Below are positions 17,566 through 25,942 of a stretch of 64,000 bases of DNA, one piece after another; within the stretch, counting starts at the first letter, position 1, and the number at the start of each line of letters is the position of its first letter. A model generated the notes under the pieces. It was not told the DNA's origin. It worked only from the letters and a program-made list of their open reading frames with translations, and did no database searches. The stretch comes from Laspinema palackyanum D2c. GTDB taxonomy: Bacteria; Cyanobacteriota; Cyanobacteriia; Cyanobacteriales; Laspinemataceae. The stretch covers positions 62,001 through 126,000 of the forward strand of contig NZ_JAMXFD010000017.1 of assembly GCF_025370875.1 (NCBI RefSeq), written 5' to 3'. The translations under genes were made by a program, and so were the position numbers.

Positions 17566-17828
17566 AAGACTTTATCTTAGGCACAATCTTCGGCAGTGGC
17601 ATGGTCTGCGGCATCTATTTCGGTTGGGTTCAGTTTGAGTTTGAACTGTTCGGGGTTAGCATCAATAGCAGCCAACTCGAAAATGCCAGTGCCACCCGGT
17701 GTCGAGCCGAAATCAAACGCGCCAATCAACGAGCTTTTGCCGCCGATAGAATGGCTCAGTCCATGCGGAATCGGGCGTTAGTGGCGGAACAAAAACTCAA
17801 TCAGCAAGAAAATAGCCGTCGTCGATAG
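17562..17828 (+). CDS. Small single-span protein (88 aa)
   Basis: A short hydrophobic N-terminus (FILGTIFGSGMVCGIYFGWV, residues 3-22) is followed by a charged helical region rich in Ala, Arg and Gln ending in QQENSRRR, probably coiled coil. Overlaps the preceding gene by four bases. Resembles small entry-exclusion or spanin-like proteins only in general shape. Confidence 0.55.
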   Translation: MKDFILGTIFGSGMVCGIYFGWVQFEFELFGVSINSSQLENASATRCRAEIKRANQRAFAADRMAQSMRNRALVAEQKLNQQENSRRR

Positions 17829-17863
17829 GTCTTATAATTGTTGAAAAAATTAGAGAAACACAA

Positions 17864-18214
17864 ATGAAAATTCTAACGGGCTGGGCTATCTTTGGGACGT
17901 TCTTAGGTTTATATTTGTTGGCAATCCGGTTTATTTTAGGTTGGCTGGCTCAATTTTCCGGCTATCCTATCTTGCTCAACTTAACCCTGGTGAGCCTGGT
18001 TGTGGTGATTCTAGCGGGTGGCTTGTTCTGTTGGACAGATGACCTGGACGAACGCAGGGGGGTGGCTGATATTGCGGTAGTCTTTGCTCGTCCGTTCGTT
18101 TTCTACCTGGGTGCGGTGGGTTGTTGCTTGTATGCGATCGCCTTCGTGGTGGGGGCTATCCTGCTGCTGCCTTTTTCGTTGTTTTGGCCCCAGAAACGGG
18201 CTGGACTCAATTAA
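17864..18214 (+). CDS. Multi-pass membrane protein (116 aa)
   Basis: Hydrophobic segments lie at about residues 4-24, 27-55 and 73-108, with a short acidic loop (DDLDERRGV) after the second, giving three or four spans. Last gene of the membrane operon. HIP1-like GCGATCGC lies inside the third segment. No family recognised. Confidence 0.55.
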   Translation: MKILTGWAIFGTFLGLYLLAIRFILGWLAQFSGYPILLNLTLVSLVVVILAGGLFCWTDDLDERRGVADIAVVFARPFVFYLGAVGCCLYAIAFVVGAILLLPFSLFWPQKRAGLN

Positions 18215-18270
18215 AAATAAACTAGAAAAATAATGGATAGTCAAGAAAAACTAAAACTGATTAAAGGAAA

Positions 18271-18290
18271 GCTATCGCGGAGTGCGAAAT
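18271..18290 (+). promoter_or_regulatory. Leader element L2
   Basis: GCTATCGCGGAGTGCGAAAT, 17 bases before ATG 18308. Here the proposed stem reads UCGC/GCGA, a G-C pair where most copies have G-U, which is the pattern expected of a conserved stem. Confidence 0.65.
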
Positions 18291-18307
18291 GAATCAGGAA
18301 AAAGAAA

Positions 18308-19198
18308 ATGAAAGTTTTCGAGTATCAGAAAAAGGACCATAAAGAATTTACCTCATTCTTTAGTTATGTGAGCGTATTCAACGAAACCCGTTGCATAGAA
18401 AACCATTACCATGCTGCAAAGGTCTTTAAATCGCCTAATGGAGAGGTAATATTTCCCGAAAACTGGAAAGAATCCAGGAAATGGGCTAAAGCCGGAATCC
18501 GACAAATAGGCTGGAAAATAGGCAATTTTATCTTGCCGGTGAGGATGAATAACCAAGGATATCAACTAGAGGATTTCGGGATACAGTGGTATATCCTACT
18601 CTGGTACAAACACTTGTATCAAAATCCCTGGAAAGTAGAATACCTTCAGCAGTTTGACAAATTCAATGACCAATATAAAAGCAAAAATTTTCCGTTCGGG
18701 CAATCCGATGTCTTGCTAAAAGTCAAGCAAGATGGGCTGGATGGGTTACGCTCAATGGCAATAGAACTGTGGAATTTGCTAAGTTATAAGTCACTAATGA
18801 TTGACTATAATTTGCTAAAGATTAAGTATGGATTTATCTGCCATGAGGTTAATCTTAATGGAGAAATGACGGAGCTATCCCAACAAATATACGAGTGTTA
18901 TCCTGGGGTGTACGAGTCTTATCGAGATAGTTTGCTATCCTGTTGTTTAGGAGATATTCGTGTCATTCCTGTTTCTAATAGCCTATCGGTGGTCAACTTA
19001 TTCACCCAGATTAATGCGCGAACTGATGTAGCCTCCTTGAGGAAATGCGTAATCAAATCGGCTAGTTTGCAAGAAACTTCTCATTCTGCGCCAATTTATT
19101 TGCCTGAAACTATCTTCGATGGAATTGCTGATGACGACGCTTCTCAAGTTTTATCGTTGATTGAGAACCACTTAATGCCCGTAGCAATTTGTCGCTAA
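18308..19198 (+). CDS. NADAR-like plus macro-like protein, paralogue A (296 aa)
   Basis: The N-terminal half (FTSFFSYVSVF, IENHYHAAKVF, IRQIGWKIG) resembles the NADAR fold, which acts on ADP-ribosylated guanosine and riboflavin intermediates. The C-terminal half (EVNLNGEMTELSQQIYECYPGVYESYRD, GDIRVIPV, VVNLFTQ, IYLPETIFDG) follows the macro-domain pattern, with NxxGxM but without the usual GAG loop. A second gene at 38320 has the same layout. ADP-ribose recognition is a reasonable inference; activity is uncertain given the missing residues. It is preceded by leader element L2. Confidence 0.55.
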   Translation: MKVFEYQKKDHKEFTSFFSYVSVFNETRCIENHYHAAKVFKSPNGEVIFPENWKESRKWAKAGIRQIGWKIGNFILPVRMNNQGYQLEDFGIQWYILLWYKHLYQNPWKVEYLQQFDKFNDQYKSKNFPFGQSDVLLKVKQDGLDGLRSMAIELWNLLSYKSLMIDYNLLKIKYGFICHEVNLNGEMTELSQQIYECYPGVYESYRDSLLSCCLGDIRVIPVSNSLSVVNLFTQINARTDVASLRKCVIKSASLQETSHSAPIYLPETIFDGIADDDASQVLSLIENHLMPVAICR

Positions 19199-19204
19199 CC
19201 TTTA

Positions 19205-19247
19205 GGGAGGATGACGCTAAATTTTAGTATCTTCCCCGATTTTTTTA
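19205..19247 (+). terminator. Terminator between convergent genes
   Basis: GGGAGGAT and ATCTTCCC form an imperfect stem around an AT-rich loop, followed by CGATTTTTTT. Located after the NADAR/macro-like gene and just before the convergent WD40 gene end. Confidence 0.65.
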
Positions 19248-19253
19248 CCCATT

Positions 19254-20774
19254 CTAACGATCCAAACTCGTTAAACGCCAGACCCGGGCGGTGTTATCCA
19301 AGGAGGCGGTGACGAGGCTTTCCCCATCCGGGCTGAAACTCGCACTGATGAGGCTATCTTGATGGCCCGTTAATTCGCCGATAAGTTGACCACTGATATT
19401 CCAAACCCGGGCGGTGTTGTCCGTGGAGGCCGTGACGATGCTCTCCCCATCTGGGCTGAAACTGGCTGTGTAGACCCGACCCTGATGGCCGGTGAGTTCG
19501 GCAAGCAATTCGCCACGGATGTTCCAGACCCGGGCGGTATTGTCCCCGGAGGCGGTGAGTATGCTGTCCCCATCTGGACTGAAACTAGCGCTGCTGACCC
19601 CACCCCGATGACCAGTGAGTTCGGTAAGCAGTTGACCACGCAAGTCCCAAACCCGAGCGGTTTTGTCTATGGAAGCGGTGAGGATATGTTCTCCGTCTGG
19701 GCTGAAACTGGCACTGATGACCCAACCCTGATGGCCGGTGAGTTCAGCAACAAGTTGACCACGCCGGTCCCAGACTCGGGCGGTTTTGTCCAACGAGGCG
19801 GTGAGGATATATTCTCCGTCTGGGCTGAAACTAGCGCTGATGACTGAATGCTGGTGGCCGCTGAGTTCGGTGACGGGCTGACCCCGCCGGTTCCAGACTC
19901 GGGCTGTGTCCCCGGAGGCCGTGACGATACTCTCCCCGTCTGGGCTGAAACTGGCACTAACGACCCCATCTTGATGGCCGGTTAGTTCAGCGACAAGTTC
20001 ACCACTGCGGTCCCAGATTCGGGCGGTGTTGTCCGTGGAGGCGGTGACGATGCTCTCTCCGTCCGGACTGAAACTGGCGCTGATGACGCTATCTTGATGG
20101 CCGGTGAGTTCAGCGATAAGCTGACCCCGGATGTTCCAGACCCGGGCGGTGTTCCCAGAAGCCGTGAGGATGTGTTCCCCGTCCGGGCTGAAACTGGCAC
20201 TAACAACCGCCTCTTGATGCTGAAGTTGATTGTGTTCTAAGAGCGTGGTGATGGTGGGGTGTAAGGCCAGCATCAGGGTTCCTTTGGGATAATCCGCTAA
20301 GTTTTGCCCAACGCTCATGGTTAAGACTAATCCATCCATTGGGTGCATTTCAAATGGTGGTAAAGCATTTAAGTCTGGGCGTTCAAATCTGGTTTTTTCT
20401 GGGGCTTTCTCCCAGGCTTGAGTGGCTTTGATAGTGAATCCTCCGGTGACTGCGGAGGCGATTAAGGAGGCGGCAAACATTCCAGTCCCCCAGACAATTC
20501 GCTGTTTTGTTTTCGGATTCACCTGCGCTAATATGTGATGATAATTTTTTCCCAGGGGTTTTAACGGGTTACCTTTCTCCCAAAATTTCGTTGCCTGTTG
20601 ATTAGGTACTACCGCCGCATCAGTTTGACGCAGGATGAATCTAATTTGACCCCTTAGAGTATCTAAAGTGGCTGTGAGTTTTGCATCTAATCCAGCTTGA
20701 TTCTCAATTAAATCTTTTGGCACAGCTTGTAATTCTCCTGACGATTTTAAAGCGGATATGCGACTGAGTTGCAA
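19254..20774 (-). CDS. WD40 beta-propeller protein with membrane segment (506 aa)
   Basis: A 90-residue cytoplasmic head precedes one membrane span (VWGTGMFAASLIASAVTGGF, near 94-113), then about 60 linking residues. Eight WD40 repeats of 40-41 residues follow, each with SASFSPDGE, TASxDNTARVWN and ELTGHQ. Eight blades would close a propeller. Repeats are nearly identical in protein and DNA, a sign of recent amplification or gene conversion. Such propellers in filamentous cyanobacteria serve as interaction platforms, often with NACHT or kinase domains, none of which is fused here. Confidence 0.9.
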   Translation of the reverse strand: MQLSRISALKSSGELQAVPKDLIENQAGLDAKLTATLDTLRGQIRFILRQTDAAVVPNQQATKFWEKGNPLKPLGKNYHHILAQVNPKTKQRIVWGTGMFAASLIASAVTGGFTIKATQAWEKAPEKTRFERPDLNALPPFEMHPMDGLVLTMSVGQNLADYPKGTLMLALHPTITTLLEHNQLQHQEAVVSASFSPDGEHILTASGNTARVWNIRGQLIAELTGHQDSVISASFSPDGESIVTASTDNTARIWDRSGELVAELTGHQDGVVSASFSPDGESIVTASGDTARVWNRRGQPVTELSGHQHSVISASFSPDGEYILTASLDKTARVWDRRGQLVAELTGHQGWVISASFSPDGEHILTASIDKTARVWDLRGQLLTELTGHRGGVSSASFSPDGDSILTASGDNTARVWNIRGELLAELTGHQGRVYTASFSPDGESIVTASTDNTARVWNISGQLIGELTGHQDSLISASFSPDGESLVTASLDNTARVWRLTSLDR

Positions 20775-20835
20775 GGGTCCCGTGGCTAGTCAGTGGTATC
20801 TTGTCAATGCTGCACAGCAGCAGCTATGCCTACTT

Positions 20836-20873
20836 GCGATCGCCTTCTCAACCAGTCTACAGCCCGATGCTGC
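20836..20873 (+). repeat. 38-bp direct repeat, left copy
   Basis: This 38-base sequence begins GCGATCGCCTTCTCAA and ends CCCGATGCTGC. It recurs with one difference at 21363-21400. The two copies flank the small HTH gene, so that gene may have been inserted or duplicated with its flanks. Confidence 0.7.
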
Positions 20874-20909
20874 CTTGTTCCGTGTTTTGGCCGCGTAAAC
20901 GAGCTTGAT

Positions 20910-21239
20910 TCAATTTAAAGTTTTCTTAGCCAGACGTCGCATTCTTCCGCCTTTTTTACTCGGAGGCGCATAAGCCGTATTCGTTCCCAGTTCAATATAA
21001 AAAGATTCACTCAGTGCGTTTAGTTTTTGGCTGACAGTATTGGGATGAAGCTGAATAATGGCGGCGAGTTCGGCATAGGTTCGAGGTTGGTCACTAATCG
21101 CCTCTAGCAATTCGATAGTGGATTGCACGCTTTTATTTAGCAACGGCCAGAGCTTCGTTTGCTCATCTGGATGCAAACTTTGGAAGTAGGCAATCGACTT
21201 AGCCAGTTCTTTCAGTTTTTCAACGGTTTCTTGGTTCAT
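20910..21239 (-). CDS. Small winged-helix regulator (109 aa)
   Basis: Residues 53-78 (TYAELAAIIQLHPNTVSQKLNALSES) form a helix-turn-helix of ArsR/MarR-like type, preceded by a helical dimer segment and followed by a wing and a basic tail (KKGGRMRRLAKK). There are no metal-binding cysteines. It lies apart from other genes between 38-bp direct repeats; its target is unknown. Confidence 0.7.
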   Translation of the reverse strand: MNQETVEKLKELAKSIAYFQSLHPDEQTKLWPLLNKSVQSTIELLEAISDQPRTYAELAAIIQLHPNTVSQKLNALSESFYIELGTNTAYAPPSKKGGRMRRLAKKTLN

Positions 21240-21362
21240 AGTAGTTTCTCAAGTTTCCCCCTTTTAGGGATTGTAACTCAAAAGGTGCTATCAGGACAAG
21301 TTGTGAGCATGACTGGCGAAGGGCGAAAGGGTCCAGTGTACAGCCGGTGGTATCTTGTTAAA

Positions 21363-21400
21363 GCGATCGCCTTCTCAAGCAGTCTACAGCCCGATGCTGC
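21363..21400 (+). repeat. 38-bp direct repeat, right copy
   Basis: Second copy of the repeat at 20836-20873, with one base changed (AAGC for AACC). Followed at 21437-21500 by sequence that is itself repeated near 22388-22455, so this region is built from duplicated blocks. Confidence 0.7.
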
Positions 21401-21574
21401 TAAATCGGTCCGGCTGAATCTGGCTCAGGGCAAGAGTTGGCAAGGGTATGGTTTTAAATCGTCCCCTTTGGAAGCGATCGCCAAGTAGCCAGATTCAATC
21501 GTTGAGGACACTACCTTAGTCACACCCAAACGCAATCCGTGGCGATCGCTCACGAGCCGATCGCCTCTGGTTGT

Positions 21575-21818
21575 TCAGGGATATGAACCACACTGATTCC
21601 AATCTGCCACATAGGGTTGGACGCGGGGCATTTAGGGACGGGAGTAACCTAATTCGCGGCCTAGGATTGCCAGCCGCGCCCATTCTTGAGGGATTCCACC
21701 TGTGGCCTGGAATTTGCGGAAAAGTTGTTATCTGCTGATAGTAAGTCCGATTCTTAGAACTGCCTCGGTCGCGTGAGGTTGAGTGGTACGATCGCCCAAG
21801 ACTGGATCGGTTACAAGA
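21575..21818 (-). pseudogene. Decayed copy of the 3' end of the 22598 gene
   Basis: Read on the minus strand the frame gives QLFRKFQATGGIPQEWA, then RLAILGRELGYSRP and MPRVQPYVADWNQCG. This closely matches the C-terminus of the intact gene at 22598-23176 (QLFRKLQAKGGTPQEWA and MPRVPPYLAAWNQCG). Two TAA codons interrupt it. The duplicated block extends downstream (about 21437 and 22388), so it arose from a segmental duplication of about 400 bp. Confidence 0.75.
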
Positions 21819-21846
21819 GAAACCATTATATGGTTTCTTCATTCCG

Positions 21847-22236
21847 CTACTGTTCCACTTTGTAGTCTAAGTTTAACTCATCTCCTGCCACACCCCGGAT
21901 TCCCCAATTATGTTTTGGAGTCTCTGTGATCGTAATTTCTAAATCCACAGGTCTAATTCCGACTTGCACTGACAACCGGGAAAATAGCAAATAAATGAGC
22001 TTCTTCTTTGTCTCAACTGTGCGTCCCTCGAACATACTGACCTCGATAATTACATATTTCTCTGAGCGGTCAGACGGATAAATGAAATCTCCCTTCTCAA
22101 GGGGTAAGAAGCGATGAAACCGTTTGTCTTGAGGAAGAGCAAGCGCGTCCACAACGCAAGAATGTATTACGTCAGAAATTAAGTTCCGAGATTCAGCGAA
22201 AAATGCTGCGTTTCCGTAAATTTTGAGCTGTGCCAT
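21847..22236 (-). CDS. Tautomerase-superfamily protein lacking the usual Pro-1 (129 aa)
   Basis: The core YVIIEVSMFEGRTVETKKKLIYLLFSRL, then GIRPVDLEITITETPKHNWGIRGVAGDELNL, matches the Tautomerase_2 branch of the 4-oxalocrotonate tautomerase superfamily. Family members use an N-terminal Pro as catalytic base; here the likely start gives Met-Ala-Gln. Either the true start differs or the enzyme is altered. The GTGAAA before the start is a weak match to the leader element. Confidence 0.75.
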   Translation of the reverse strand: MAQLKIYGNAAFFAESRNLISDVIHSCVVDALALPQDKRFHRFLPLEKGDFIYPSDRSEKYVIIEVSMFEGRTVETKKKLIYLLFSRLSVQVGIRPVDLEITITETPKHNWGIRGVAGDELNLDYKVEQ

Positions 22237-22597
22237 TTGAGATTTTTTCACTCTAAACAAGTTCGACTAGCTTACCAACCCACGTTCCGCAGATAAAATA
22301 GGACAGTCAGAATATTTTTTTAACTCTGACAGGGATAGCATCTGACGTTAGCGTACAAGACCTTGACCACTTGGGTATAGTGCGGCGAGAGTTAGCAAGG
22401 GTGCGGTTTCAAATCGTCCCCCTTGATAGTGATCGCCAAGTAAGTAGCCGAAACCAACCGGACACCATCGCCTCACTCGCACCTGACCGCAATCCGTGGC
22501 ACATTGCCTTGATGAGTCGTGCATCCGTGGCGATCGGCAAGAACCAACCGCCGAATCCGCAATGGCGATCGCTCACTAGCCGAACGCTTCCAGTTGT

Positions 22598-23176
22598 TCA
22601 GGAACTTGCACCACACTGATTCCAAGCAGCGAGATAAGGTGGGACCCGAGGCATTTGGGGGCGAGTGCAGCCCGATTCGCGGTCTAGGATTGCCAGTCTC
22701 GCCCATTCTTGCGGCGTTCCACCTTTGGCTTGGAGTTTGCGAAAAAGTTGCTCACGGCTGGCAGTAAGACTATTTCCCAAGACTGCATCGGTCGATTTAG
22801 GTTGAGTTCCCCTACCGCCTAAGACTGCATCGGTGGGTCTGGGCTGGTCCTTGGCCCTGAGCTTGGGTTTGGGTTTGGGCCGGTGGGTTCCTGTAGGTTT
22901 AGCACAGAATGCTTGATGTTCCTTGGCAAAATCTTGAGCTTGTTCTTGACTCAGAAAGATAGCCGGACTGCCATCGGGTTGGCTGAGGATTGACCGGGCA
23001 TATCCGAGCAACCCATCCGTTTCAGGGCAGGACACCTCGACCGATTCGTACAGCACATAATAACCTTGTTTCTGGTAGTTTTGAATCTCGCTATCGTCGA
23101 ACACACCATCCCGAGTATATTCCTCTCGCCACGCATTCGAGACTTGCCTCGCCCATTCACCAAACCCTAGAGACAT
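22598..23176 (-). CDS. Unknown protein with repeated TDAVLG motif (192 aa)
   Basis: The N-terminal domain (GYYVLYESVEVSCPETDGLLGYARSI, then PAIFLSQEQAQDFAKEH) is compact. A basic Lys/Pro linker contains two copies of (P/S)TDAVLG. The C-terminus (REQLFRKLQAKGGTPQEWARLAILDRE) is helical, with an aromatic tail. A broken copy of the C-terminal part lies at 21575-21818. No family recognised. Confidence 0.6.
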   Translation of the reverse strand: MSLGFGEWARQVSNAWREEYTRDGVFDDSEIQNYQKQGYYVLYESVEVSCPETDGLLGYARSILSQPDGSPAIFLSQEQAQDFAKEHQAFCAKPTGTHRPKPKPKLRAKDQPRPTDAVLGGRGTQPKSTDAVLGNSLTASREQLFRKLQAKGGTPQEWARLAILDRESGCTRPQMPRVPPYLAAWNQCGASS

Positions 23177-23187
23177 AAGATGCTCCT

Positions 23188-23400
23188 TTACTTGCTTTCT
23201 TCATCAATAAATTCGCAATTAGCGACTACCCCCAATTCCTCATCAACTTGAAATGATTTGATAAGGTAACTAGATTCACCATCAGTAATGATGTCATTGA
23301 CATCAAATATGTCGTTGGCGTCATACCCTAACTTATCCGAATATTCTCGTAACGAATCTCCCACGAAAAGCAGGATTCCTTTGTATTGGCTGATGAGCAT
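23188..23400 (-). CDS. Small acidic protein (70 aa)
   Basis: The product is acidic and strand-rich (YLIKSFQVDEELGVVANCEF), with no export signal. It sits 11 bases downstream of the 23176 start region on the same strand. A degenerate leader-element match (TTTGGTGAAAGT, ending 17 bases before the start) is present. Function unknown. Confidence 0.5.
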   Translation of the reverse strand: MLISQYKGILLFVGDSLREYSDKLGYDANDIFDVNDIITDGESSYLIKSFQVDEELGVVANCEFIDEESK

Positions 23401-23447
23401 TGTTAATCTCCAACTAGACTTTCACCAAATGGACTCTCTGGTAATCA

Positions 23448-23888
23448 TTATAAACTAGATTTTGTTTGAGTTACAACCCGCACTTGCATCAAGTATTCTG
23501 CTAGATATAATTCTTTATTAGCTAAGTTGTGACATACTTTTTTGGTCAAAGTTTGCACGAACTCGTCCTCACCCATTTCAATACAAGATTCTAGCGAAAT
23601 CGATTCAACTCTTTCTGGAATATTACCATAAAAATACCCGGGTTTTCTTTGCAGTCCGACGCTATTTGACATGAATCCAGCCGCTTGCACTACTCCTCTA
23701 ATACAATTGATTTTCCAGGACAATTTAGGGTCTTTGGGAGGTAATCCTTTTCGAGTAAAATTCCACGCTGATTTTTCCTGAAGATACTGGGTTGAGGCAG
23801 TCCAGTCTTCGTACCAAGGGCAAGGAATTTTCGAGGTTTTGATTGACAAGACTTTGCTTTGTTTTTGCATTTTAGTGGGTTTTTTCAA
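23448..23888 (-). CDS. Unknown protein (146 aa)
   Basis: A basic, Trp-containing N-terminal part (CPWYEDWTASTQYLQEKSAWNFTRKGLPPKDPKLSWKIN) is followed by a helical C-terminus. ATG further in (MQKQSK) could be the real start. AT-rich relative to neighbours. No family recognised. Confidence 0.5.
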   Translation of the reverse strand: MKKPTKMQKQSKVLSIKTSKIPCPWYEDWTASTQYLQEKSAWNFTRKGLPPKDPKLSWKINCIRGVVQAAGFMSNSVGLQRKPGYFYGNIPERVESISLESCIEMGEDEFVQTLTKKVCHNLANKELYLAEYLMQVRVVTQTKSSL

Positions 23889-23945
23889 GGTTGTATTTTG
23901 GCTCGTCTGACAAGGCTTTATCTAGTATCGCCTACGCTTCGTAGA

Positions 23946-24497
23946 TTATCCAGTTACTTTCTCAAAAGATTCAACCAACATACTAAGATAAAATCGAGCA
24001 ACCTGATTATGGAGACGTTGCTCAAAAACTGGAATCAGTTGTTGATAGAACTCAATCACCGATTTATCGACCAGTTCCGGCTGACGAGCATAACCATTCA
24101 CCCAATTGTGAAATTTGTCTGCGAATGAGACGTAAACCACCTCAAGGGGACTATCTTTGACTTGTTGGATATAGGCTAGTTTCCGTTCTGGTTTGGGTAA
24201 CTCTTTTTGCTCAGTCACGCCCAAGACGATTTCTAGGACATACTTCCCAAATTTTTCTTGAATGAGACTAATCGTTTCTGTGGGATTTTCTAGGTCTTCA
24301 ATAGCATCATGAAAGAGCGCCGCAATTGCTGTTTCTTCAGTACAGCTCATTTCCATGACCAAAGCAGAAACAGAAAGCAAATGTCCCAGGTATGGCGTGG
24401 CATCTTTCCTTATCTGATATTGGTGCATCGTTGCTACCAGAGACAGAGCCAGTTGATACTGTACTGAAACGACTGGGAATTGACTAAAACTAGCCAT
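23946..24497 (-). CDS. HD-domain hydrolase, SpoT/MESH1-like (183 aa)
   Basis: The pattern H25, RKDATPYLGH (H39), LFHDAIED (H63, D64) and FADKFHNW (near 127) matches the HD fold of (p)ppGpp hydrolases such as the SpoT N-terminal half and small alarmone hydrolases, which remove the 3'-pyrophosphate from ppGpp. There is no synthetase domain. At 183 aa it is the size of MESH1-type enzymes. The change from ADRLHN to ADKFHN is mild. A plasmid copy could modulate the host stringent response or act on another nucleotide. Confidence 0.78.
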   Translation of the reverse strand: MASFSQFPVVSVQYQLALSLVATMHQYQIRKDATPYLGHLLSVSALVMEMSCTEETAIAALFHDAIEDLENPTETISLIQEKFGKYVLEIVLGVTEQKELPKPERKLAYIQQVKDSPLEVVYVSFADKFHNWVNGYARQPELVDKSVIEFYQQLIPVFEQRLHNQVARFYLSMLVESFEKVTG

Positions 24498-24596
24498 GTT
24501 TAGTTTACCTCGTTAATTGTTGAAACTGAGAAACATCAAATTAAGGGCTTGCATTTGCTATTTTGTCCCTTTTTTTGAATGATTAGTAACCCCTAT

Positions 24597-24980
24597 CTAA
24601 TTTTCACTAAATAATTGCAATTGTTCGTAGGGCAAAAATTCCTGACGAGCTTGGGCCGCACGTTCTAGGAGCCATTGGGCTAGGTTAATCCAGTGAGTCG
24701 AGGAAAGCTGAATTTCTAGCAGCGGATTCCAGTTGGACTCGTAAAACCACCAAAAATCTAGCTCATCAAGTTGAGATTGAGCCGCATCTTGGAAATGACA
24801 AAAGTCTTCCTGTTGCAGTGAGTAATCTGCATGACTGACAACTTTCGGGTCGCACCCTTCATCATCGCTGCTTGCCAAAAACGCAGCATGATTTGCCACT
24901 TTAGCCAAGGCTAGGTAATCCCTCAACGATAAATGTTCGCTCTGGCTGTCCAAAAACATTTTGATTTGCTCAAGATTCAT
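24597..24980 (-). CDS. Unknown protein ending in a clamp-type motif (127 aa)
   Basis: ATG 24980 is preceded by GAGGAAA and preferred to an ATG at 25016. The body is helical and acidic with aromatic residues (LDELDFWWFYESNWNPLLEI). The end reads YEQLQLFSEN, close to the QLxLF beta-clamp-binding pentapeptide. This would fit a DNA-replication-associated protein, but it is the only hint. Confidence 0.55.
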   Translation of the reverse strand: MNLEQIKMFLDSQSEHLSLRDYLALAKVANHAAFLASSDDEGCDPKVVSHADYSLQQEDFCHFQDAAQSQLDELDFWWFYESNWNPLLEIQLSSTHWINLAQWLLERAAQARQEFLPYEQLQLFSEN

Positions 24981-25073
24981 CCGATTTTCCTCCGTTTGAT
25001 TAGGAACAATTGTCAAGACTACAATTTGATTTTGGCAGGCGATCGCCTTTTGGGGAAGCGATTACCTACTTTC

Positions 25074-25532
25074 TCACTGACCCCGCTGGACTGCGCGCCA
25101 AATCATCCGGGCAGCCCGAGCGAGTTGGTCTTGAGTATGCTGCAATCTGTTGGCTTCGACCCGCTCCTCCCAGTCCCAGTCTCTCATCTTAGGATGAGGG
25201 CTGAAACGGCAAACCCTCGCATAAATCTGGCCCGGTTCTTGTTCACAGAGCGAGGGCCAAGCGGCGTGCCAGTTGCCGTCAGGGGCAGGAAATACTCGCA
25301 GGTCCATCGCTGGTGTTTGTTGTTGCGCTAACACCGTAGTGAGAAAGGTGGCCTCGTCTAGTTCGGTGAGCCAGTCTTCCAGCGCAGGGACGGTCCAGCC
25401 GTGATAGCGATCGCTCACCGGATAAGGTGGTCTGACATGGGGCGCAATTATCAGGCAATCCCCCACGATTTCCCTGTGATGCTGGAATTGACAGAGCCAA
25501 CCGTTGCGGCTCCAGAAGTCGGTAAATTCCAT
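25074..25532 (-). CDS. Unknown protein (152 aa)
   Basis: The sequence is Trp-rich with the pattern DFWSRNGWLCQFQHHREIVGDCLIIAP, then LPALEDWL-like and DWDWEERVEANRLQHTQDQLARAARMIW. It looks like a folded soluble domain. No family recognised. Same strand and spacing as neighbours, so probably part of the minus-strand run. Confidence 0.55.
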   Translation of the reverse strand: MEFTDFWSRNGWLCQFQHHREIVGDCLIIAPHVRPPYPVSDRYHGWTVPALEDWLTELDEATFLTTVLAQQQTPAMDLRVFPAPDGNWHAAWPSLCEQEPGQIYARVCRFSPHPKMRDWDWEERVEANRLQHTQDQLARAARMIWRAVQRGQ

Positions 25533-25556
25533 AGTAGATACTCCTCAATTTAATGT

Positions 25557-25925
25557 TTACGAAAGCGATTCCCCAATCAGTTGCTCAATCTCTTGTTTGC
25601 TCCGAGGTTTCCAGTCTGGTTCTGCTAATTGGTCTCCCTCTCTTTGCAACAAAACTTCGCTAAAACTTTCTCCCAGAGAGGAGTCTGAGGGATAATGTTC
25701 AATCCAAATGGTGCGATAAAGGTCAAGGTTGTAACTCTTAGCGACCAAGGGCACCAAGAACTCCACGCAGTTAGTGATACTCGTTCCAGCGGCGGAGCCA
25801 CAGTCGGTGGCGATCGCAATTATCGTTTGGTCTTTTTCATAAATTTGGAGGCGACACCAACTCTCCCAATCCCCGAATCCGTTACCAAATCCCTGCCATT
25901 TGAAAATTTCGTCAATGCGTTTCAT
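25557..25925 (-). CDS. Unknown protein (122 aa)
   Basis: The N-terminal half reads GFGNGFGDWESWCRLQIYEKDQTIIAIATDCGSAAGTSITN, a glycine-rich, strand-forming region; the C-terminal half is acidic. AGGAGG lies 7 bases before the ATG. A hairpin and a 16-bp palindrome lie just upstream and may regulate it. Confidence 0.55.
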   Translation of the reverse strand: MKRIDEIFKWQGFGNGFGDWESWCRLQIYEKDQTIIAIATDCGSAAGTSITNCVEFLVPLVAKSYNLDLYRTIWIEHYPSDSSLGESFSEVLLQREGDQLAEPDWKPRSKQEIEQLIGESLS

Positions 25926-25942
25926 AGTTTTGCCTCCTAAAA

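Noticed and set aside
19370-20206. Long open frames on both strands across the WD40 gene
   Set aside because: They are produced by the repeated WD40 DNA and have repeated, unnatural composition with no ribosome-binding sites.
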